Assembly (NCBI GenBank): GCA_025056565.1 | Contig: JANWWA010000008.1 | Coordinates: forward strand, 62,001 to 126,000 | DNA from: Chloroherpetonaceae bacterium | GTDB taxonomy: Bacteria; Bacteroidota; Chlorobiia; Chlorobiales; Thermochlorobacteraceae | Length of the DNA: 64,000 bases | Direction: 5' to 3' | Made by a program: the position numbers and the translations under genes | The notes under the pieces: model-generated | Database searches by the model: none | The model's input: the letters and a program-made list of their open reading frames with translations, nothing else | Told to the model about the DNA's origin: nothing | Shown here: piece after piece, positions 17,472 through 26,626 of the stretch | Position numbering within the stretch: the first letter of the stretch is position 1 | How the letters are laid out: the number at the start of each line of letters is the position of its first letter

Positions 17472-18517
17472 CACCTCGAGAAGCGGTTATTACGCTGCTT
17501 TCTGGTTCAGACCTTTCGGCTAGCGATATGCGAAGCGTCGTAAATGCCGTAATGCAAGGTGATGTGCCAGATGCCGTGATTGCAGCGCTCTTGGTTTTGC
17601 TACGCCAGAAGGGTGAAACAATTGAGGAAATCTACGGCGCCGTGCAAGCCGTGATGGAAAATGTCGACCGAGTTGAACTCGATCCGCAAGCCATTGATAC
17701 GGCTGGCACAGGTGGTGATGCAGCAGGTACATTTAACATCTCTACAATGGCAGCGATTGTAGCGTGCAGTGCGGGGGCAAAAGTAGCTAAGCACGGTAAT
17801 CGTTCAGTCTCAAGCAAATGTGGCAGCGCCGATGTGCTGGAGACCATCGGGCTGAAAATTGAGCTGCCCAAAGAAAAGACGATTGAACTCTTTCATAAAA
17901 CGGGATTTGCATTTCTTTATGCGCCGCTTTACCACAAAGCAATGAAACGCGTGGCAAGCGTGCGCCGAGATTTGGGGGTTCGCACGATTTTCAATATGCT
18001 GGGACCGCTGGTTAATCCAGCAGGGATTTTGCGTCAAGTAATAGGCGTCTATGACCGTGAGCTAACGGCGATGTTTGCACAAGTGCTGCGTCAACAAGGG
18101 GCAGAGCATTGTATGGTGGTGCACGGCGGCACCAAAGAAGGCTTAGCACTTGATGAGCCGAGCGTTTGCGGACCGACATTCGTCTCGGAACTTAAAAATG
18201 GCACGATTTCTAACTACACCGTGCACCCTGAGGATTTTGGCTTTAAGCGTCGCTCACTTGAGGAATTGCAAGGCGGCACGGTGCAAGAAAACGCACAGCT
18301 CATCTGGCAAATTCTCGATGGCACAGCCTCAGAAGCGAAGCGTGATGCGGTGATTTATGCGGGTGGCTTTGCGATTTATGTGAGCGGCGTAGTTGACTCG
18401 CTGGAGCGCGGCATTGCACAAGCGCGTTTTGAGCTTGAGAGCGGTCGTGCTAAACAAACGCTGGAACGTATCTTGGCGGCGCATCGTGAAGTGGCAAGTG
18501 CTCTGTCGCCCGCTTGA
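17468..18517 (+). CDS. trpD: anthranilate phosphoribosyltransferase
   Basis: A 349-residue enzyme of usual length that joins anthranilate to phosphoribosyl pyrophosphate, the second step of tryptophan synthesis. The motif DTAGTGGDAAGTFNIST (phosphate loop), KHGNRSVSSKCGSADVLE and the later VRRDLGVRTIFNMLGPLVNP are diagnostic. It overlaps the PLP-enzyme gene by four bases. trpF lies separately at 25 kb on the other strand, so the trp genes are scattered. Confidence 0.96.
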   Translation: MTPREAVITLLSGSDLSASDMRSVVNAVMQGDVPDAVIAALLVLLRQKGETIEEIYGAVQAVMENVDRVELDPQAIDTAGTGGDAAGTFNISTMAAIVACSAGAKVAKHGNRSVSSKCGSADVLETIGLKIELPKEKTIELFHKTGFAFLYAPLYHKAMKRVASVRRDLGVRTIFNMLGPLVNPAGILRQVIGVYDRELTAMFAQVLRQQGAEHCMVVHGGTKEGLALDEPSVCGPTFVSELKNGTISNYTVHPEDFGFKRRSLEELQGGTVQENAQLIWQILDGTASEAKRDAVIYAGGFAIYVSGVVDSLERGIAQARFELESGRAKQTLERILAAHREVASALSPA

Positions 18518-18531
18518 AGGAGGGGTGTTAA

Positions 18532-18690
18532 ATGCTACGCAAGGTAAGCACGAATGTTGCCGCTGGCAAAGAAGGGATACCACACGATGCAGGCACAAAA
18601 CATCGTAACTTGGCACACTCTAAAAGTTTGACTCATCGCGCCAGCGGCTCAGTTTCCAGACCGCAGCAGTATCACGGCGCACTAGCGTAA
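18532..18690 (+). CDS. candidate small ORF after trpD (52 codons)
   Basis: AAGGAGGGGT at 18517-18526 is a near-ideal ribosome binding site, five bases before the ATG at 18532. The predicted 52-residue product is basic and Ser/His-rich with no recognised domain, and its second half overlaps the convergent lipoprotein gene. It could be a real trpD-coupled microprotein, or the site could be fortuitous. Confidence 0.25.
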   Translation: MLRKVSTNVAAGKEGIPHDAGTKHRNLAHSKSLTHRASGSVSRPQQYHGALA

Positions 18691-19156
18691 AATTGGCATT
18701 GCCCGTGATTTCGAAAACTTCACTTGCACGAAACCCTACGCGCAAGCGAAAACTGCGCACCACTTGTGTTTGCACAGCGCTGCCTTCCTGAAAGACAATC
18801 GTGTTCCAGCGCAAGTCTAAAATCTCGGTGCTGCGAAAAAGTCCCAGTGTAGTAACCAATTCAACTTCACGCGGCCAGACCACATCGATACCGTTGTCAA
18901 AATCACGATAGACAAATGTGAAGCGCTCATCAAGCAGTTGGCTGTAGAGCGCGGTATCTTTGGTAAGGTAAGCGAACTCGAAGTTGCGGAAAAAGCCATC
19001 AAGGGTGCGCTGGTCGCCTAACCCGATACCACTGCGGTTTTCGGTGTCTAAGCGCGGCGCAAAAGGATTCAAGGTGCAACCCAAGAGCCAGAGCATGGTG
19101 TAGCCGCTTAGTGCAAAGAATGCAACCAAACGCTGGGCTTGGGTGTCTCTATGCAT
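18620..19156 (-). CDS. hypothetical lipoprotein, NTF2/SnoaL-like
   Basis: A 178-residue protein with a hydrophobic N-terminus ending in a lipobox (LLGC, Cys at about 27), so it is probably anchored in a membrane. The mature part has alternating helices and strands with FRNFEFAYLTKDTALYSQLL, then DERFTFVYRD, and ends with WKLSRWRDES. This is the usual look of an NTF2-like fold, a guess from pattern. No function can be named. It is convergent with trpD and divergent from the Rieske gene. Confidence 0.65.
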   Translation of the reverse strand: MHRDTQAQRLVAFFALSGYTMLWLLGCTLNPFAPRLDTENRSGIGLGDQRTLDGFFRNFEFAYLTKDTALYSQLLDERFTFVYRDFDNGIDVVWPREVELVTTLGLFRSTEILDLRWNTIVFQEGSAVQTQVVRSFRLRVGFRASEVFEITGNANFTLVRRDTAAVWKLSRWRDESNF

Positions 19157-19245
19157 AGCACGCAGTGGTTGTAGTCCTTGCAGCAGAAACGTCCTGCAAG
19201 GCGTTTTTGGTTTTTTCGCTCAGAGTAAGCTAAACAAGCCTATCT

Positions 19246-19776
19246 ATGTCTCAAAATCATCACGCTATGTATCACTTGGCAGATGAACCCAAGGCAAGTA
19301 GCATAGGTGCAGTGTCGCGCCGAGCGTTTCTTGAAATGGTAGCGGCGAGCGGCTCAATGCTGGCGTGCGGCACTGTGCTATCATCGCTCTTGGCTGCTTG
19401 CAGCAGTGGTTCAGGGGGCAGCGCAACCGATGCGCCACTCACGGGGGCACGTGAGCAGCTAAACATAGCAAATGTGCCACAACTGCAAACGGTTGGTGGT
19501 TTTTTGCGCCGAGTCTTTCAAGGTAGAAACAATAATCGTGAAGTCTTGATTGTTCGGGTTGCTCAGAATGAGTTTCGTGCAGCCTCTGTGGTCTGCACGC
19601 ATGCTGGCTGCAATGTGGAAAACCCACAGGGCAGCGTGGTAACGTGTCTTTGCCATGGCTCGCGCTTCAGCATAGCAGCAAATAACTTTGGAGCCGTGCT
19701 GAACGGTCCAGCCACATCGCCCCTGCAAACCTTTCCAACTTCATTTGACGGCACAACGCTCACCATCACATTCTGA
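19246..19776 (+). CDS. Tat-exported Rieske [2Fe-2S] lipoprotein
   Basis: A 176-residue protein. Residues 24-50 are a twin-arginine signal (SRRAFLEM, Arg25-Arg26), and a lipobox LLAAC gives Cys52 as a possible lipid anchor. Box 1 is CTHAGC (Cys117, His119, Cys122) and box 2 is CLCHGSRF (Cys134, Cys136, His137): the two Cys and two His cluster ligands plus the disulfide pair of high-potential Rieske proteins. It should sit on the outer face of the inner membrane and pass electrons in a quinol or b-type cytochrome system. It heads a run with the b561-like and YceI genes, six bases before the first. Confidence 0.92.
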   Translation: MSQNHHAMYHLADEPKASSIGAVSRRAFLEMVAASGSMLACGTVLSSLLAACSSGSGGSATDAPLTGAREQLNIANVPQLQTVGGFLRRVFQGRNNNREVLIVRVAQNEFRAASVVCTHAGCNVENPQGSVVTCLCHGSRFSIAANNFGAVLNGPATSPLQTFPTSFDGTTLTITF

Positions 19777-19782
19777 CCTCCA

Positions 19783-20517
19783 ATGTGTCGGTTGGTAGTC
19801 TGGCTGATGGGCTTGTGTGTGCTGCATACGGAGCTGCGGGCACAATTTCGCTGCGACTGGGTGCAAAGTTGGATAGCTGAGCCTAAGAAGAATGACGAAG
19901 AGCACTCGCTGCAAAGCGCAGAAGTGGCTGCTGTGTTGCAAGTAATGGATTCTATGCAAGTAGTGCGTAAGCCGAAACTTCTGCCTGAAAATATGAGCAT
20001 GTTTGAATCGGTCTTTTGGGGAGAGTCAGGGCTGTTTCGTGGCATCTCACCGCTAACGCCTGAGGCGAGACGCCGAGAGCTGGACTTTCGCCGCGCGATG
20101 CTCTCGACCCATCAACTTTTAGGCTTTGCGACACTGGGGCTGATGACTGCGTCGGTCGTGTTTGGGCAGGTTTTGCTAAACGACTATGAAGCGCTGCGAT
20201 TCGATGAGGCGGCGCGCAATCGGCAAGTGCATCGCACCCTTTCAATCATCACGTTTGGCACATATATGACCACAGCAGCAATGTCAACTTTTGCGCCGCC
20301 GCCACTGATTCGCCGAGACGAGTGGAATACAGTTACGACGCATAAGCTCCTTGCCGTGGTTCATCTTGCGGGAATGATTGCGCAACCGATTCTGGCCATT
20401 TCAGCCGCAAATTCTCGGGATTTTGAGCAGATTCGCGCGCTGCGTCGTGCCCATCAAATCGTGGGCTATGTTACGCTTGCTGCGCTTGCGACTGCTATGG
20501 TTGTGATGACCTTCTAA
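19783..20517 (+). CDS. membrane protein with cytochrome b561-like histidine pattern
   Basis: A 244-residue protein with a signal-like N-terminus, a soluble segment to about residue 105, and four predicted helices after that. His110, His150, His187, His194 and His224 fall at or inside the helix ends (STHQLLGF, QVHRTLSI, THKLLAVVHLAG, RAHQIVGY). This spacing resembles diheme b561-type proteins, but I cannot name the family with certainty. Neighbouring YceI and Rieske genes support an electron-transfer role: in E. coli a b561 homologue is encoded next to yceI. It starts six bases after the Rieske stop. Confidence 0.6.
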   Translation: MCRLVVWLMGLCVLHTELRAQFRCDWVQSWIAEPKKNDEEHSLQSAEVAAVLQVMDSMQVVRKPKLLPENMSMFESVFWGESGLFRGISPLTPEARRRELDFRRAMLSTHQLLGFATLGLMTASVVFGQVLLNDYEALRFDEAARNRQVHRTLSIITFGTYMTTAAMSTFAPPPLIRRDEWNTVTTHKLLAVVHLAGMIAQPILAISAANSRDFEQIRALRRAHQIVGYVTLAALATAMVVMTF

Positions 20518-20543
20518 AACCCTAACTCAAACTTCAACCAACT

Positions 20544-21092
20544 ATGGCTTCAAACGCACTCTTTGTCTTGATAATGACATTTTCACTGTCGGAAGCGGTG
20601 CGCACACTGCCTAAGCTTAGTGCGCTGAAAGGCGAATCGAAACTGAGCTATGAGCTGGTGCACCCGCTGCATAAAGTCGTAGCGACCACAAAGAACTTTC
20701 TCTGCGAGATTGAACTCTTGGAGGAGACTCAGGAGATTCAGTCCGTAGAGTTTCGCGCCGAAGTGACAAGCTTTGATAGTGGCAACTCTAACCGTGATGC
20801 CCATGCGCTGGAAGTAGTGGAAGCGCTGCTCTATCCAGAAGTCGTATTCCAAAGCGAGCGAATCGAAAATCAGCAAGACAAGCTGCGCGTCAGTGGGAAG
20901 CTAACCTTTCATGGCGTTACGCAGCCAATTAACTTTACGGCAAGAAAGAGAATCGTCGGCTCAAAGCTGGTGGTAGAGGGCGAGACAGAAATTAGCCTGA
21001 CGGCATTTAAGGTTGAGCGACCAGCACTCTTTTTTGTGAAAGTGGAAGATGCTCTGAAAATCTCTTTTGAGATTGCATTTGCATTGACCTAA
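20544..21092 (+). CDS. YceI-family lipocalin-like protein
   Basis: A 182-residue protein with a short hydrophobic N-terminus that may be a signal sequence. It has the YceI pattern: SYELVHPLHKVVATTKNF near the start, an SNRDAHALEVVEALLYPEVVFQS loop in the middle, and KLTFHGVTQPINFT toward the end. YceI proteins are periplasmic barrels that bind isoprenoid molecules such as polyprenols or quinones. It follows the b561-like gene by 26 bases, and the co-location suggests they work together with the Rieske protein. Confidence 0.85.
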   Translation: MASNALFVLIMTFSLSEAVRTLPKLSALKGESKLSYELVHPLHKVVATTKNFLCEIELLEETQEIQSVEFRAEVTSFDSGNSNRDAHALEVVEALLYPEVVFQSERIENQQDKLRVSGKLTFHGVTQPINFTARKRIVGSKLVVEGETEISLTAFKVERPALFFVKVEDALKISFEIAFALT

Positions 21093-21100
21093 GCGGAGGT

Positions 21101-22042
21101 ATGATGCGAAAAACGCTGCTGGTAGGTTTGTGGCTGCTTTGCGTCCAGCTGCTGTATGCACAGCAGCCTGAATTGCAGTGCGAAGTAACGCTCAATGTGG
21201 AGCGTTTGCAGTCAGAGGCACGCGTGCGACTGGCAAACTTTGCACAAACCGTGCGTAACTATATGAACAACTACCGATGGACAAACTCTACTGAGTTTGA
21301 GACCGATGAAGACCGCATCAAGTGCCAGATTCAGTTTGTATTTATGGACGCAAACTTAGGCGCTTCGCCGCCAGTCTATTCGGCGCAGGTCTTCATTGGT
21401 GTAACGCGCCCAATTTACCGCGCCTCCATGACGGCATCTACGCTGCGTATGCTCGATGGTGCGCTGGAGTTTGCCTACAATGAACAGCAAGGCGTGCTGT
21501 TGCACAATGAACTGGTGCATAATCCGCTGGCGAGTTTTCTGGACTTTTATGCAAATGTCATTATAGGCTACGACTTTGACACGTATCGCAAACTGGGGGG
21601 CACGCCATACTTTGAAAAGGCCTTGCGCATCAAGCGATTGGCGCAGGAGCAAAGTCCCTTCCCGCGAGGCTGGCAATTTGGCGACAATGGCGGCAACAAC
21701 CGCGCAGCAATGATTGATGAAATCCTTGATGCACGCTTTCTCAAAATGCGTGAGGTGCTTTACGACTATCACTACAACGGTCTTGATGAATTCTACCGTG
21801 ACCCAAACGCTGCGCGTGAGACCATCTTGAATTGCATCAAGACAATTGCTGAAGTTGATGCGCGCTTTCCGAGAAGTCTCTTTGTGCGCCGTTTCTTTGA
21901 ATCAAAAGCAATTGAAATTACCGAAGTGTTTAGAAGTGCGCCGCAAAAAATGCGCGAAGAGCTGCTGGAAATTCTGCGTAAAGTAGACCCCTCTCGCCTG
22001 CAGCAAACATATGAACCAAACCTTGCTGGCAATCGCCCCTAA
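21101..22042 (+). CDS. PorD-like (DUF4835) protein
   Basis: A 313-residue exported protein: the N-terminus is a signal peptide ending in YAQQ. The mature part starts QPELQCEVTLNVERLQ and has NTVELVHNPLASFLDFYANVIIGYDFDTYRKLGG-type blocks (VHNPLASFLDFYANVIIGYD around residues 145-165) and ends in helices. This is the DUF4835 family, annotated in Bacteroidota as PorD of the type IX secretion system. GCGGAGGT ends right at the ATG at 21101, so initiation may really be at the next ATG, 21104. It starts eight bases after yceI and is convergent with the permease gene. Confidence 0.8.
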   Translation: MMRKTLLVGLWLLCVQLLYAQQPELQCEVTLNVERLQSEARVRLANFAQTVRNYMNNYRWTNSTEFETDEDRIKCQIQFVFMDANLGASPPVYSAQVFIGVTRPIYRASMTASTLRMLDGALEFAYNEQQGVLLHNELVHNPLASFLDFYANVIIGYDFDTYRKLGGTPYFEKALRIKRLAQEQSPFPRGWQFGDNGGNNRAAMIDEILDARFLKMREVLYDYHYNGLDEFYRDPNAARETILNCIKTIAEVDARFPRSLFVRRFFESKAIEITEVFRSAPQKMREELLEILRKVDPSRLQQTYEPNLAGNRP

Positions 22043-22043
22043 G

Positions 22044-23552
22044 CTATGAATTGGTTGAAGCTGATGCAGGGCTGGTAACAGGCTCACTGGCTGATTCTGG
22101 CAATTGACTATTCTTCAGGCCGTAGAAGAAGTAAATCCCAAGCCCAATCACTAGCCAGACGATTAGGCGTAGCCAAGTGTCGCCGGGCAGTGAAAACATC
22201 ATTGCAAGGCAAGTAAGAATGCCAAAAATTGGAACAAGTGGCACAAGGGGAGTCTTAAATGCGCGCGGTGCATCAGGCTGCGTTTTACGCATGACCATCA
22301 CGCCAATGCAAACCAGCACAAAGGCAAAGAGCGTGCCGATGCTCGTCATCTCGCCTACAACTTGCACAGGCACAAACGCTGCAAAAAGGCTCACAAACAC
22401 CATAAAGAGCAAATTGGACTTATACGGCGTGCGGAACTTTGGGTGCAGTTCCGAGAAAATTTTCGGCAAAAGCCGATCTTTTGACATTGAGAAAAAGACG
22501 CGTGATTGTCCAAGCAGCATCACCAAAATGACCGATGAATAGCCAGCAAGAATGGCGATAATGATAGCCTGACCGAGCCAGCTATACGGCGTTTTGGCAA
22601 TTGCGATAGCAACAGGTGCGGCACTGCCTTTGAACTCAGTGTAATGCGCTATGCCCGTCATCACATGTGAAAAAAGCACATAGAGAACTGTGCAGATAAA
22701 GAGTGAGCCCAAAATACCAATAGGCATATCGCGCTGTGGGTTTTTAGCTTCTTGAGCCGCTGTAGAAACCGCATCAAAACCGATGAACGCAAAGAAGACG
22801 ACCGCTGCGCCTCTGAAAATGCCACTGATGCCAAAATGTCCAAATTCACCTGTGGTATTCTCGGGAATGTAAGGCGTGTGATTAGCAGGATTAATGTAAG
22901 CCCAGCCCAGCCCAATAAAAATGAGCACGACGGAGACTTTCAAAATCACAATAAGGGCATTAACAAAGGCGGACTCTTTTGTGCCTTTGACAAGCAGAAG
23001 TGAGAGCACAACGACGATAAACACTGCGGGCAAGTTCAAGATGCCAGAGACTACAGTGCCATCGGCTTGCTTAGCCGTTTCCCACGGGGAGCAAGTCAGC
23101 TCAGCAGGCAAGTAGATGTTGTAGGTGGCTAAGAGCTTTACCAAGTATTGCGACCAGCTAATAGAGACAGTGGCAGCGCCAACAGCATATTCAAGCACCA
23201 GATCCCAGCCGATAATCCAAGCGATAAATTGTCCCATTGTGGCGTAGGAGTAGGTATAGGCACTGCCTGCAACAGGAATCATAGAGGCAAACTCGGCGTA
23301 GCAAAGCCCTGCAAAAGCGCAGCCGATAGCACCAACCACAAATGAAAGTGTAACCGCAGGTCCCGCGTTGTTGGCAGCAGCAAGACCCGTGAGGGAGAAA
23401 AGCCCTGCGCCAATAATTGCACCGATACCAAGTGCCACAAGATTGGTTGCGCCGAGTGTGCGCTTCAGCGTAAGCACTTCACTGTCGCCGCCCAATCCAG
23501 CATCTTTCAGCAGTTGCGGAATGGATTTGGTTGTAAAAAGTGGATTTGCCAC
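22044..23552 (-). CDS. APC-superfamily cationic amino acid permease
   Basis: A 502-residue inner-membrane protein with about twelve to fourteen helices. It starts at GTG (23552), with AAAGGAGC at a good distance upstream. The LGATNLVALGIGAIIGAGLFSL segment, GCAFAGLCYAEFAS and FFAFIGFDAVSTAAQEAKNPQRDMPIGI are typical of the CAT branch (YfnA-like) of amino acid permeases. It probably takes up amino acids with protons. It is the last gene of the minus-strand group with aspartate aminotransferase and trpF, but with a 167-base gap. The substrate is not decided by sequence. Confidence 0.9.
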   Translation of the reverse strand: MANPLFTTKSIPQLLKDAGLGGDSEVLTLKRTLGATNLVALGIGAIIGAGLFSLTGLAAANNAGPAVTLSFVVGAIGCAFAGLCYAEFASMIPVAGSAYTYSYATMGQFIAWIIGWDLVLEYAVGAATVSISWSQYLVKLLATYNIYLPAELTCSPWETAKQADGTVVSGILNLPAVFIVVVLSLLLVKGTKESAFVNALIVILKVSVVLIFIGLGWAYINPANHTPYIPENTTGEFGHFGISGIFRGAAVVFFAFIGFDAVSTAAQEAKNPQRDMPIGILGSLFICTVLYVLFSHVMTGIAHYTEFKGSAAPVAIAIAKTPYSWLGQAIIIAILAGYSSVILVMLLGQSRVFFSMSKDRLLPKIFSELHPKFRTPYKSNLLFMVFVSLFAAFVPVQVVGEMTSIGTLFAFVLVCIGVMVMRKTQPDAPRAFKTPLVPLVPIFGILTCLAMMFSLPGDTWLRLIVWLVIGLGIYFFYGLKNSQLPESASEPVTSPASASTNS

Positions 23553-23719
23553 GGTGTTGCTCCTTTGGTTTCGTTGTCGAGATACACTTGCTAATGCTTG
23601 CCGAGCAAGCTAGCTCAGAGTTGCGTCAATTATAGTGAAAAGCGTAGGCTGTGCAAAAAGAGGCAGTGCATGTGTGTAGATGGATGTCAGCAACTTTTCA
23701 CAAACTGCCCAGAGAAAAC

Positions 23720-24940
23720 TTACCTTTGAAATGCCTGCTTGATGCGTTGAGCAGCTTTTTGCAGCTCGGTCATAGAGGCAGCATAGGAGAGCCGCAGATA
23801 GCCCGGCGCACCAAACGCGTCGCCCGGCACGGTTGCAACCAAATGCTGCTCCAAAAGAAACTCTGCAACATCTACTGATGAATGAAGCGTGATGCCAGCG
23901 AAGGTTTTACCCAGCAAGCCCTCAACCGATGGGAAAAGGTAAAACGCCCCTTCAGGTAAGCTAAGGCGAATGCCATCAATCTGTGAAAGTTCGCGGTAGA
24001 GGAAATCACGGCGCTTTCTGAACTCGTCACGCATTCGAGCTACAACAGTCTGGTCGCCTGTTAGCGCCGCCACTGCGGCTTTCTGCGAAATGGAGGAGGT
24101 GTGCGAACTCATCTGAGATTGAAGTTTCGCTACAGCGTCAATAATCCACTTAGGCGCAGCCACATAGCCAACGCGCCAGCCTGTCATAGAGTGCGACTTT
24201 GAGAGCGCGTTGCTCACAATGACTCTCTCTCGCATTGTGTCAAGGCGCGCAGGCGAGAAGTGTTCAATTTCGCCGTAAGTGAGCCGCTCATACATCTCAT
24301 CGGAAAGCACAAAAATATCGCGTCCCTCAATGACTTGCATAAGCGCTCGAATGTCCGCTTCGGAATACATGGCACCAGTTGGATTAGAGGGCGTGTTGAG
24401 AATAAGCATTTTGGTGCGAGGGGTAAGGGCGGCGTCAAGTTGCGCAGGCGTGAGCTTGAAGCCTTGTTCCAATGTGGTCGGCACGATAACAGGCACGCCG
24501 TCTGCAATTTTGACCATCTCAGGAAAACTCACCCAATAAGGGGCTGGAATAATGACTTCATCACCGCTATCAATCAGTGCCAAAATCGTGTTCATAATCG
24601 CTTGCTTGCCGCCTACGCTCACGCAGATTTCGTCAGGAGAATAGCGGAGCGCATTGTCACGCCAAAGCTTTTCTGCAATTGCACGTCGCAGTTCAGGGAT
24701 TCCAACGACGCTGGTGTAGCGTGTAAAGCCAGCTTGAATCGCTTCTACTGCGGCTCGGCAAACAAAGTCAGGCGTAGGGAAGTCAGGCTCACCAGCCGAT
24801 AGACTCACGACGTCTTTGCCTTCGGCTTTCAGCTTCATTGCGCGCGTCGTGATTTGCAGCGTCGCCGATTCTTGCACGCGCTTTGTGCGCCGAGAAAGAA
24901 ATCGGTCGGTGTCCAGTGTCAGAAGTGTATCAGCGTGCAT
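23720..24940 (-). CDS. aspartate aminotransferase (class I)
   Basis: A 406-residue PLP enzyme. The ATG at 24940 is chosen; an in-frame ATG at 24991 would add 17 residues. The motifs are [36 protein letters not shown], the [11 protein letters not shown] turn and [19 protein letters not shown] with the PLP lysine in SNALSKSHS. This is the Iγ type of aspartate aminotransferase common in thermophiles and Bacteroidota. It starts 56 bases after trpF on the same strand. Confidence 0.92.
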   Translation of the reverse strand: MHADTLLTLDTDRFLSRRTKRVQESATLQITTRAMKLKAEGKDVVSLSAGEPDFPTPDFVCRAAVEAIQAGFTRYTSVVGIPELRRAIAEKLWRDNALRYSPDEICVSVGGKQAIMNTILALIDSGDEVIIPAPYWVSFPEMVKIADGVPVIVPTTLEQGFKLTPAQLDAALTPRTKMLILNTPSNPTGAMYSEADIRALMQVIEGRDIFVLSDEMYERLTYGEIEHFSPARLDTMRERVIVSNALSKSHSMTGWRVGYVAAPKWIIDAVAKLQSQMSSHTSSISQKAAVAALTGDQTVVARMRDEFRKRRDFLYRELSQIDGIRLSLPEGAFYLFPSVEGLLGKTFAGITLHSSVDVAEFLLEQHLVATVPGDAFGAPGYLRLSYAASMTELQKAAQRIKQAFQR

Positions 24941-24996
24941 TGGACTGTTTGTAAGTTGTTTGTAGTTGTTGAGCAACAAATGCTTGCGCACAGAAC

Positions 24997-25665
24997 TTAT
25001 CTCTGCGCCGACTGCGTTTCAAGCCTCTGAAATGCCGCCTTGGCGTTCTCTACAAAGGCTCGAACCTTCTCAGGGTCTTTCTTGCCAGCTTCTTTCTCAA
25101 CACCGCTGGCCACATCGACGCCGAAAGGGCGGACAGCCTCAATGGTCTCTGCCACATTCGAAGGTGTAAGACCACCAGCCAGCACAACATAGCCAAATTC
25201 TGAAATTTCCTTAACGAGCCCTTTGGCTTTTTCCCTATCAATGCAGCGACCTGTGCCGCCATGAAGTTTGGCATCGTAGGTGTCCAAAAGCACGGTGGTG
25301 GTCTTTGAACGCTTGAGAAAATTATACGCCACACAAGCGTTGAACGACTCATTCACGCGAAAAGCCCGCATAACAGGGATGCGGAAACGCCGCACCACAC
25401 CAGAAGTAAACACATCACCCGAAAGTTGCGCTAGCGTGAGTTTCAAAGAGCGGCATGTCTCATCAATTTCATCAGGTGAGCCATCAACAAACACACCCAC
25501 TTTTTCCACAAAAACAGGAAGACTCTGGATGATGCGTTTTGCCTCACGCACAGAGATGCGTCTTGGACTTCTTGGGTAGAAAACAAAGCCCAACGCATCA
25601 GCGCCAGCCGCAAGGGCAATTTCTGCATCTTCCAAGCTGGTGATGCCACAGATTTTTACTTTCAT
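24997..25665 (-). CDS. trpF: phosphoribosylanthranilate isomerase
   Basis: A 222-residue TIM-barrel enzyme of usual length, from the ATG at 25665. [20 protein letters not shown] and [12 protein letters not shown] are the classic N-terminal motifs with the catalytic Cys; the HGGTG loop and [19 protein letters not shown] bind phosphate at the C-terminus. It isomerises phosphoribosylanthranilate in tryptophan synthesis. It is divergent from an ABC ATPase of the type seen in tryptophan/tyrosine uptake systems, a possible functional link. Confidence 0.95.
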   Translation of the reverse strand: MKVKICGITSLEDAEIALAAGADALGFVFYPRSPRRISVREAKRIIQSLPVFVEKVGVFVDGSPDEIDETCRSLKLTLAQLSGDVFTSGVVRRFRIPVMRAFRVNESFNACVAYNFLKRSKTTTVLLDTYDAKLHGGTGRCIDREKAKGLVKEISEFGYVVLAGGLTPSNVAETIEAVRPFGVDVASGVEKEAGKKDPEKVRAFVENAKAAFQRLETQSAQR

Positions 25666-25811
25666 TCGAGCTTGCTGCTGATAGATGCTCAATGTGCGAC
25701 CAAAGTAGGCTGCAGGAAAAATACACTTTTTTGAAGGAATCCGTGCGCAAAGGCGACGCATTTACAGCGTTCAACGTCAGAATTGCGTAGGTTTGTTGAC
25801 AGGCAAAAGAG

Positions 25812-25818
25812 TATATTG
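25812..25818 (+). promoter_or_regulatory. possible -10 element TATATTG upstream of the ABC ATPase gene
   Basis: TATATTG lies 34 bases before the start codon at 25852. A TTGACA string is found ten bases further upstream, too close for a standard pair, so only the -10 part is proposed. It matches similar strings at 1663, 30705 and elsewhere. Confidence 0.3.
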
Positions 25819-25851
25819 CAGGCTCTGATCAACACAAAGGAGAAGGCAGCG

Positions 25852-26625
25852 ATGATACGAGTCGAGAACCTCACCAAAGTCTTTGGGCGTGGTACGCTCA
25901 ATGAGGTCTATGCGCTAGACCGAGTGAATCTCACTATTGAAGAAGGCGACTTTGCCGTTGTAATTGGCGTCAATGGCAGCGGCAAATCCACGTTGCTTAA
26001 TGCGATTGCAGGCAGTTTCATCTGCGATTCGGGCAGAATCTTGATTGACAATGTCGATGTAACCAAAGATCCAGACTATAAGCGTGCCAAGTATATCGCA
26101 CGAGTGTTTCAGAATCCCTATATGGGCACAGCCCCAAATATGACGGTGGCGGAAAATATGCAGATGGCATCGCTGCGAGGTGAAAGAAAAGGGCTAAGCA
26201 TTGGGCTAACCAAAAAACGGCGTGAATACCTGCGAGAAAAATTGGCGGAACTGCAAATGGGGCTAGAGAACCGAATGGATACGCCCATTGGACTGCTCTC
26301 GGGCGGACAGCGCCAAGCCATAACGCTTCTGATGGCAGCGATGCGGCGACCAAAAATTCTTCTACTGGACGAACACACTGCAGCCTTGGACCCAATTTCA
26401 GGTGAGCAGGTGCTTTTTATTACGCAGCAACTAATTGAGCACTACAAACTGACTGCACTAATGGTTACACACTCTATGAATCATGCCGTGCGCTTCGGTA
26501 ATCGAGTGATTATGATGAACTTAGGCGATGTAGCCTGTGACATTCGTGGTGAGGAAAAACGGGCGCTCACCGAAGAAGCACTCTTGAAACGATTTAGTGA
26601 GCGGCATATTCACTACATCTATTGA
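25852..26625 (+). CDS. ABC transporter ATPase, COG1101 type, without partners
   Basis: A 257-residue ATPase from the ATG at 25852, preceded by AAAGGAGAAGG. Walker A is GVNGSGKST, the signature is LLSGGQRQA, and Walker B is ILLLDEHTAALD. The NEVYALDRVNLTIEEGDFAVVIG and YKRAKYIARVFQNPYMGTAPNMT stretches match the ATPases that work with TrpX-like binding proteins and BMP-type permeases, systems linked to tryptophan or tyrosine uptake. No permease or binding protein is next to it; the following gene is a photolyase that starts one base after this stop. The substrate is therefore inferred. Confidence 0.85.
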   Translation: MIRVENLTKVFGRGTLNEVYALDRVNLTIEEGDFAVVIGVNGSGKSTLLNAIAGSFICDSGRILIDNVDVTKDPDYKRAKYIARVFQNPYMGTAPNMTVAENMQMASLRGERKGLSIGLTKKRREYLREKLAELQMGLENRMDTPIGLLSGGQRQAITLLMAAMRRPKILLLDEHTAALDPISGEQVLFITQQLIEHYKLTALMVTHSMNHAVRFGNRVIMMNLGDVACDIRGEEKRALTEEALLKRFSERHIHYIY

Positions 26626-26626
26626 A

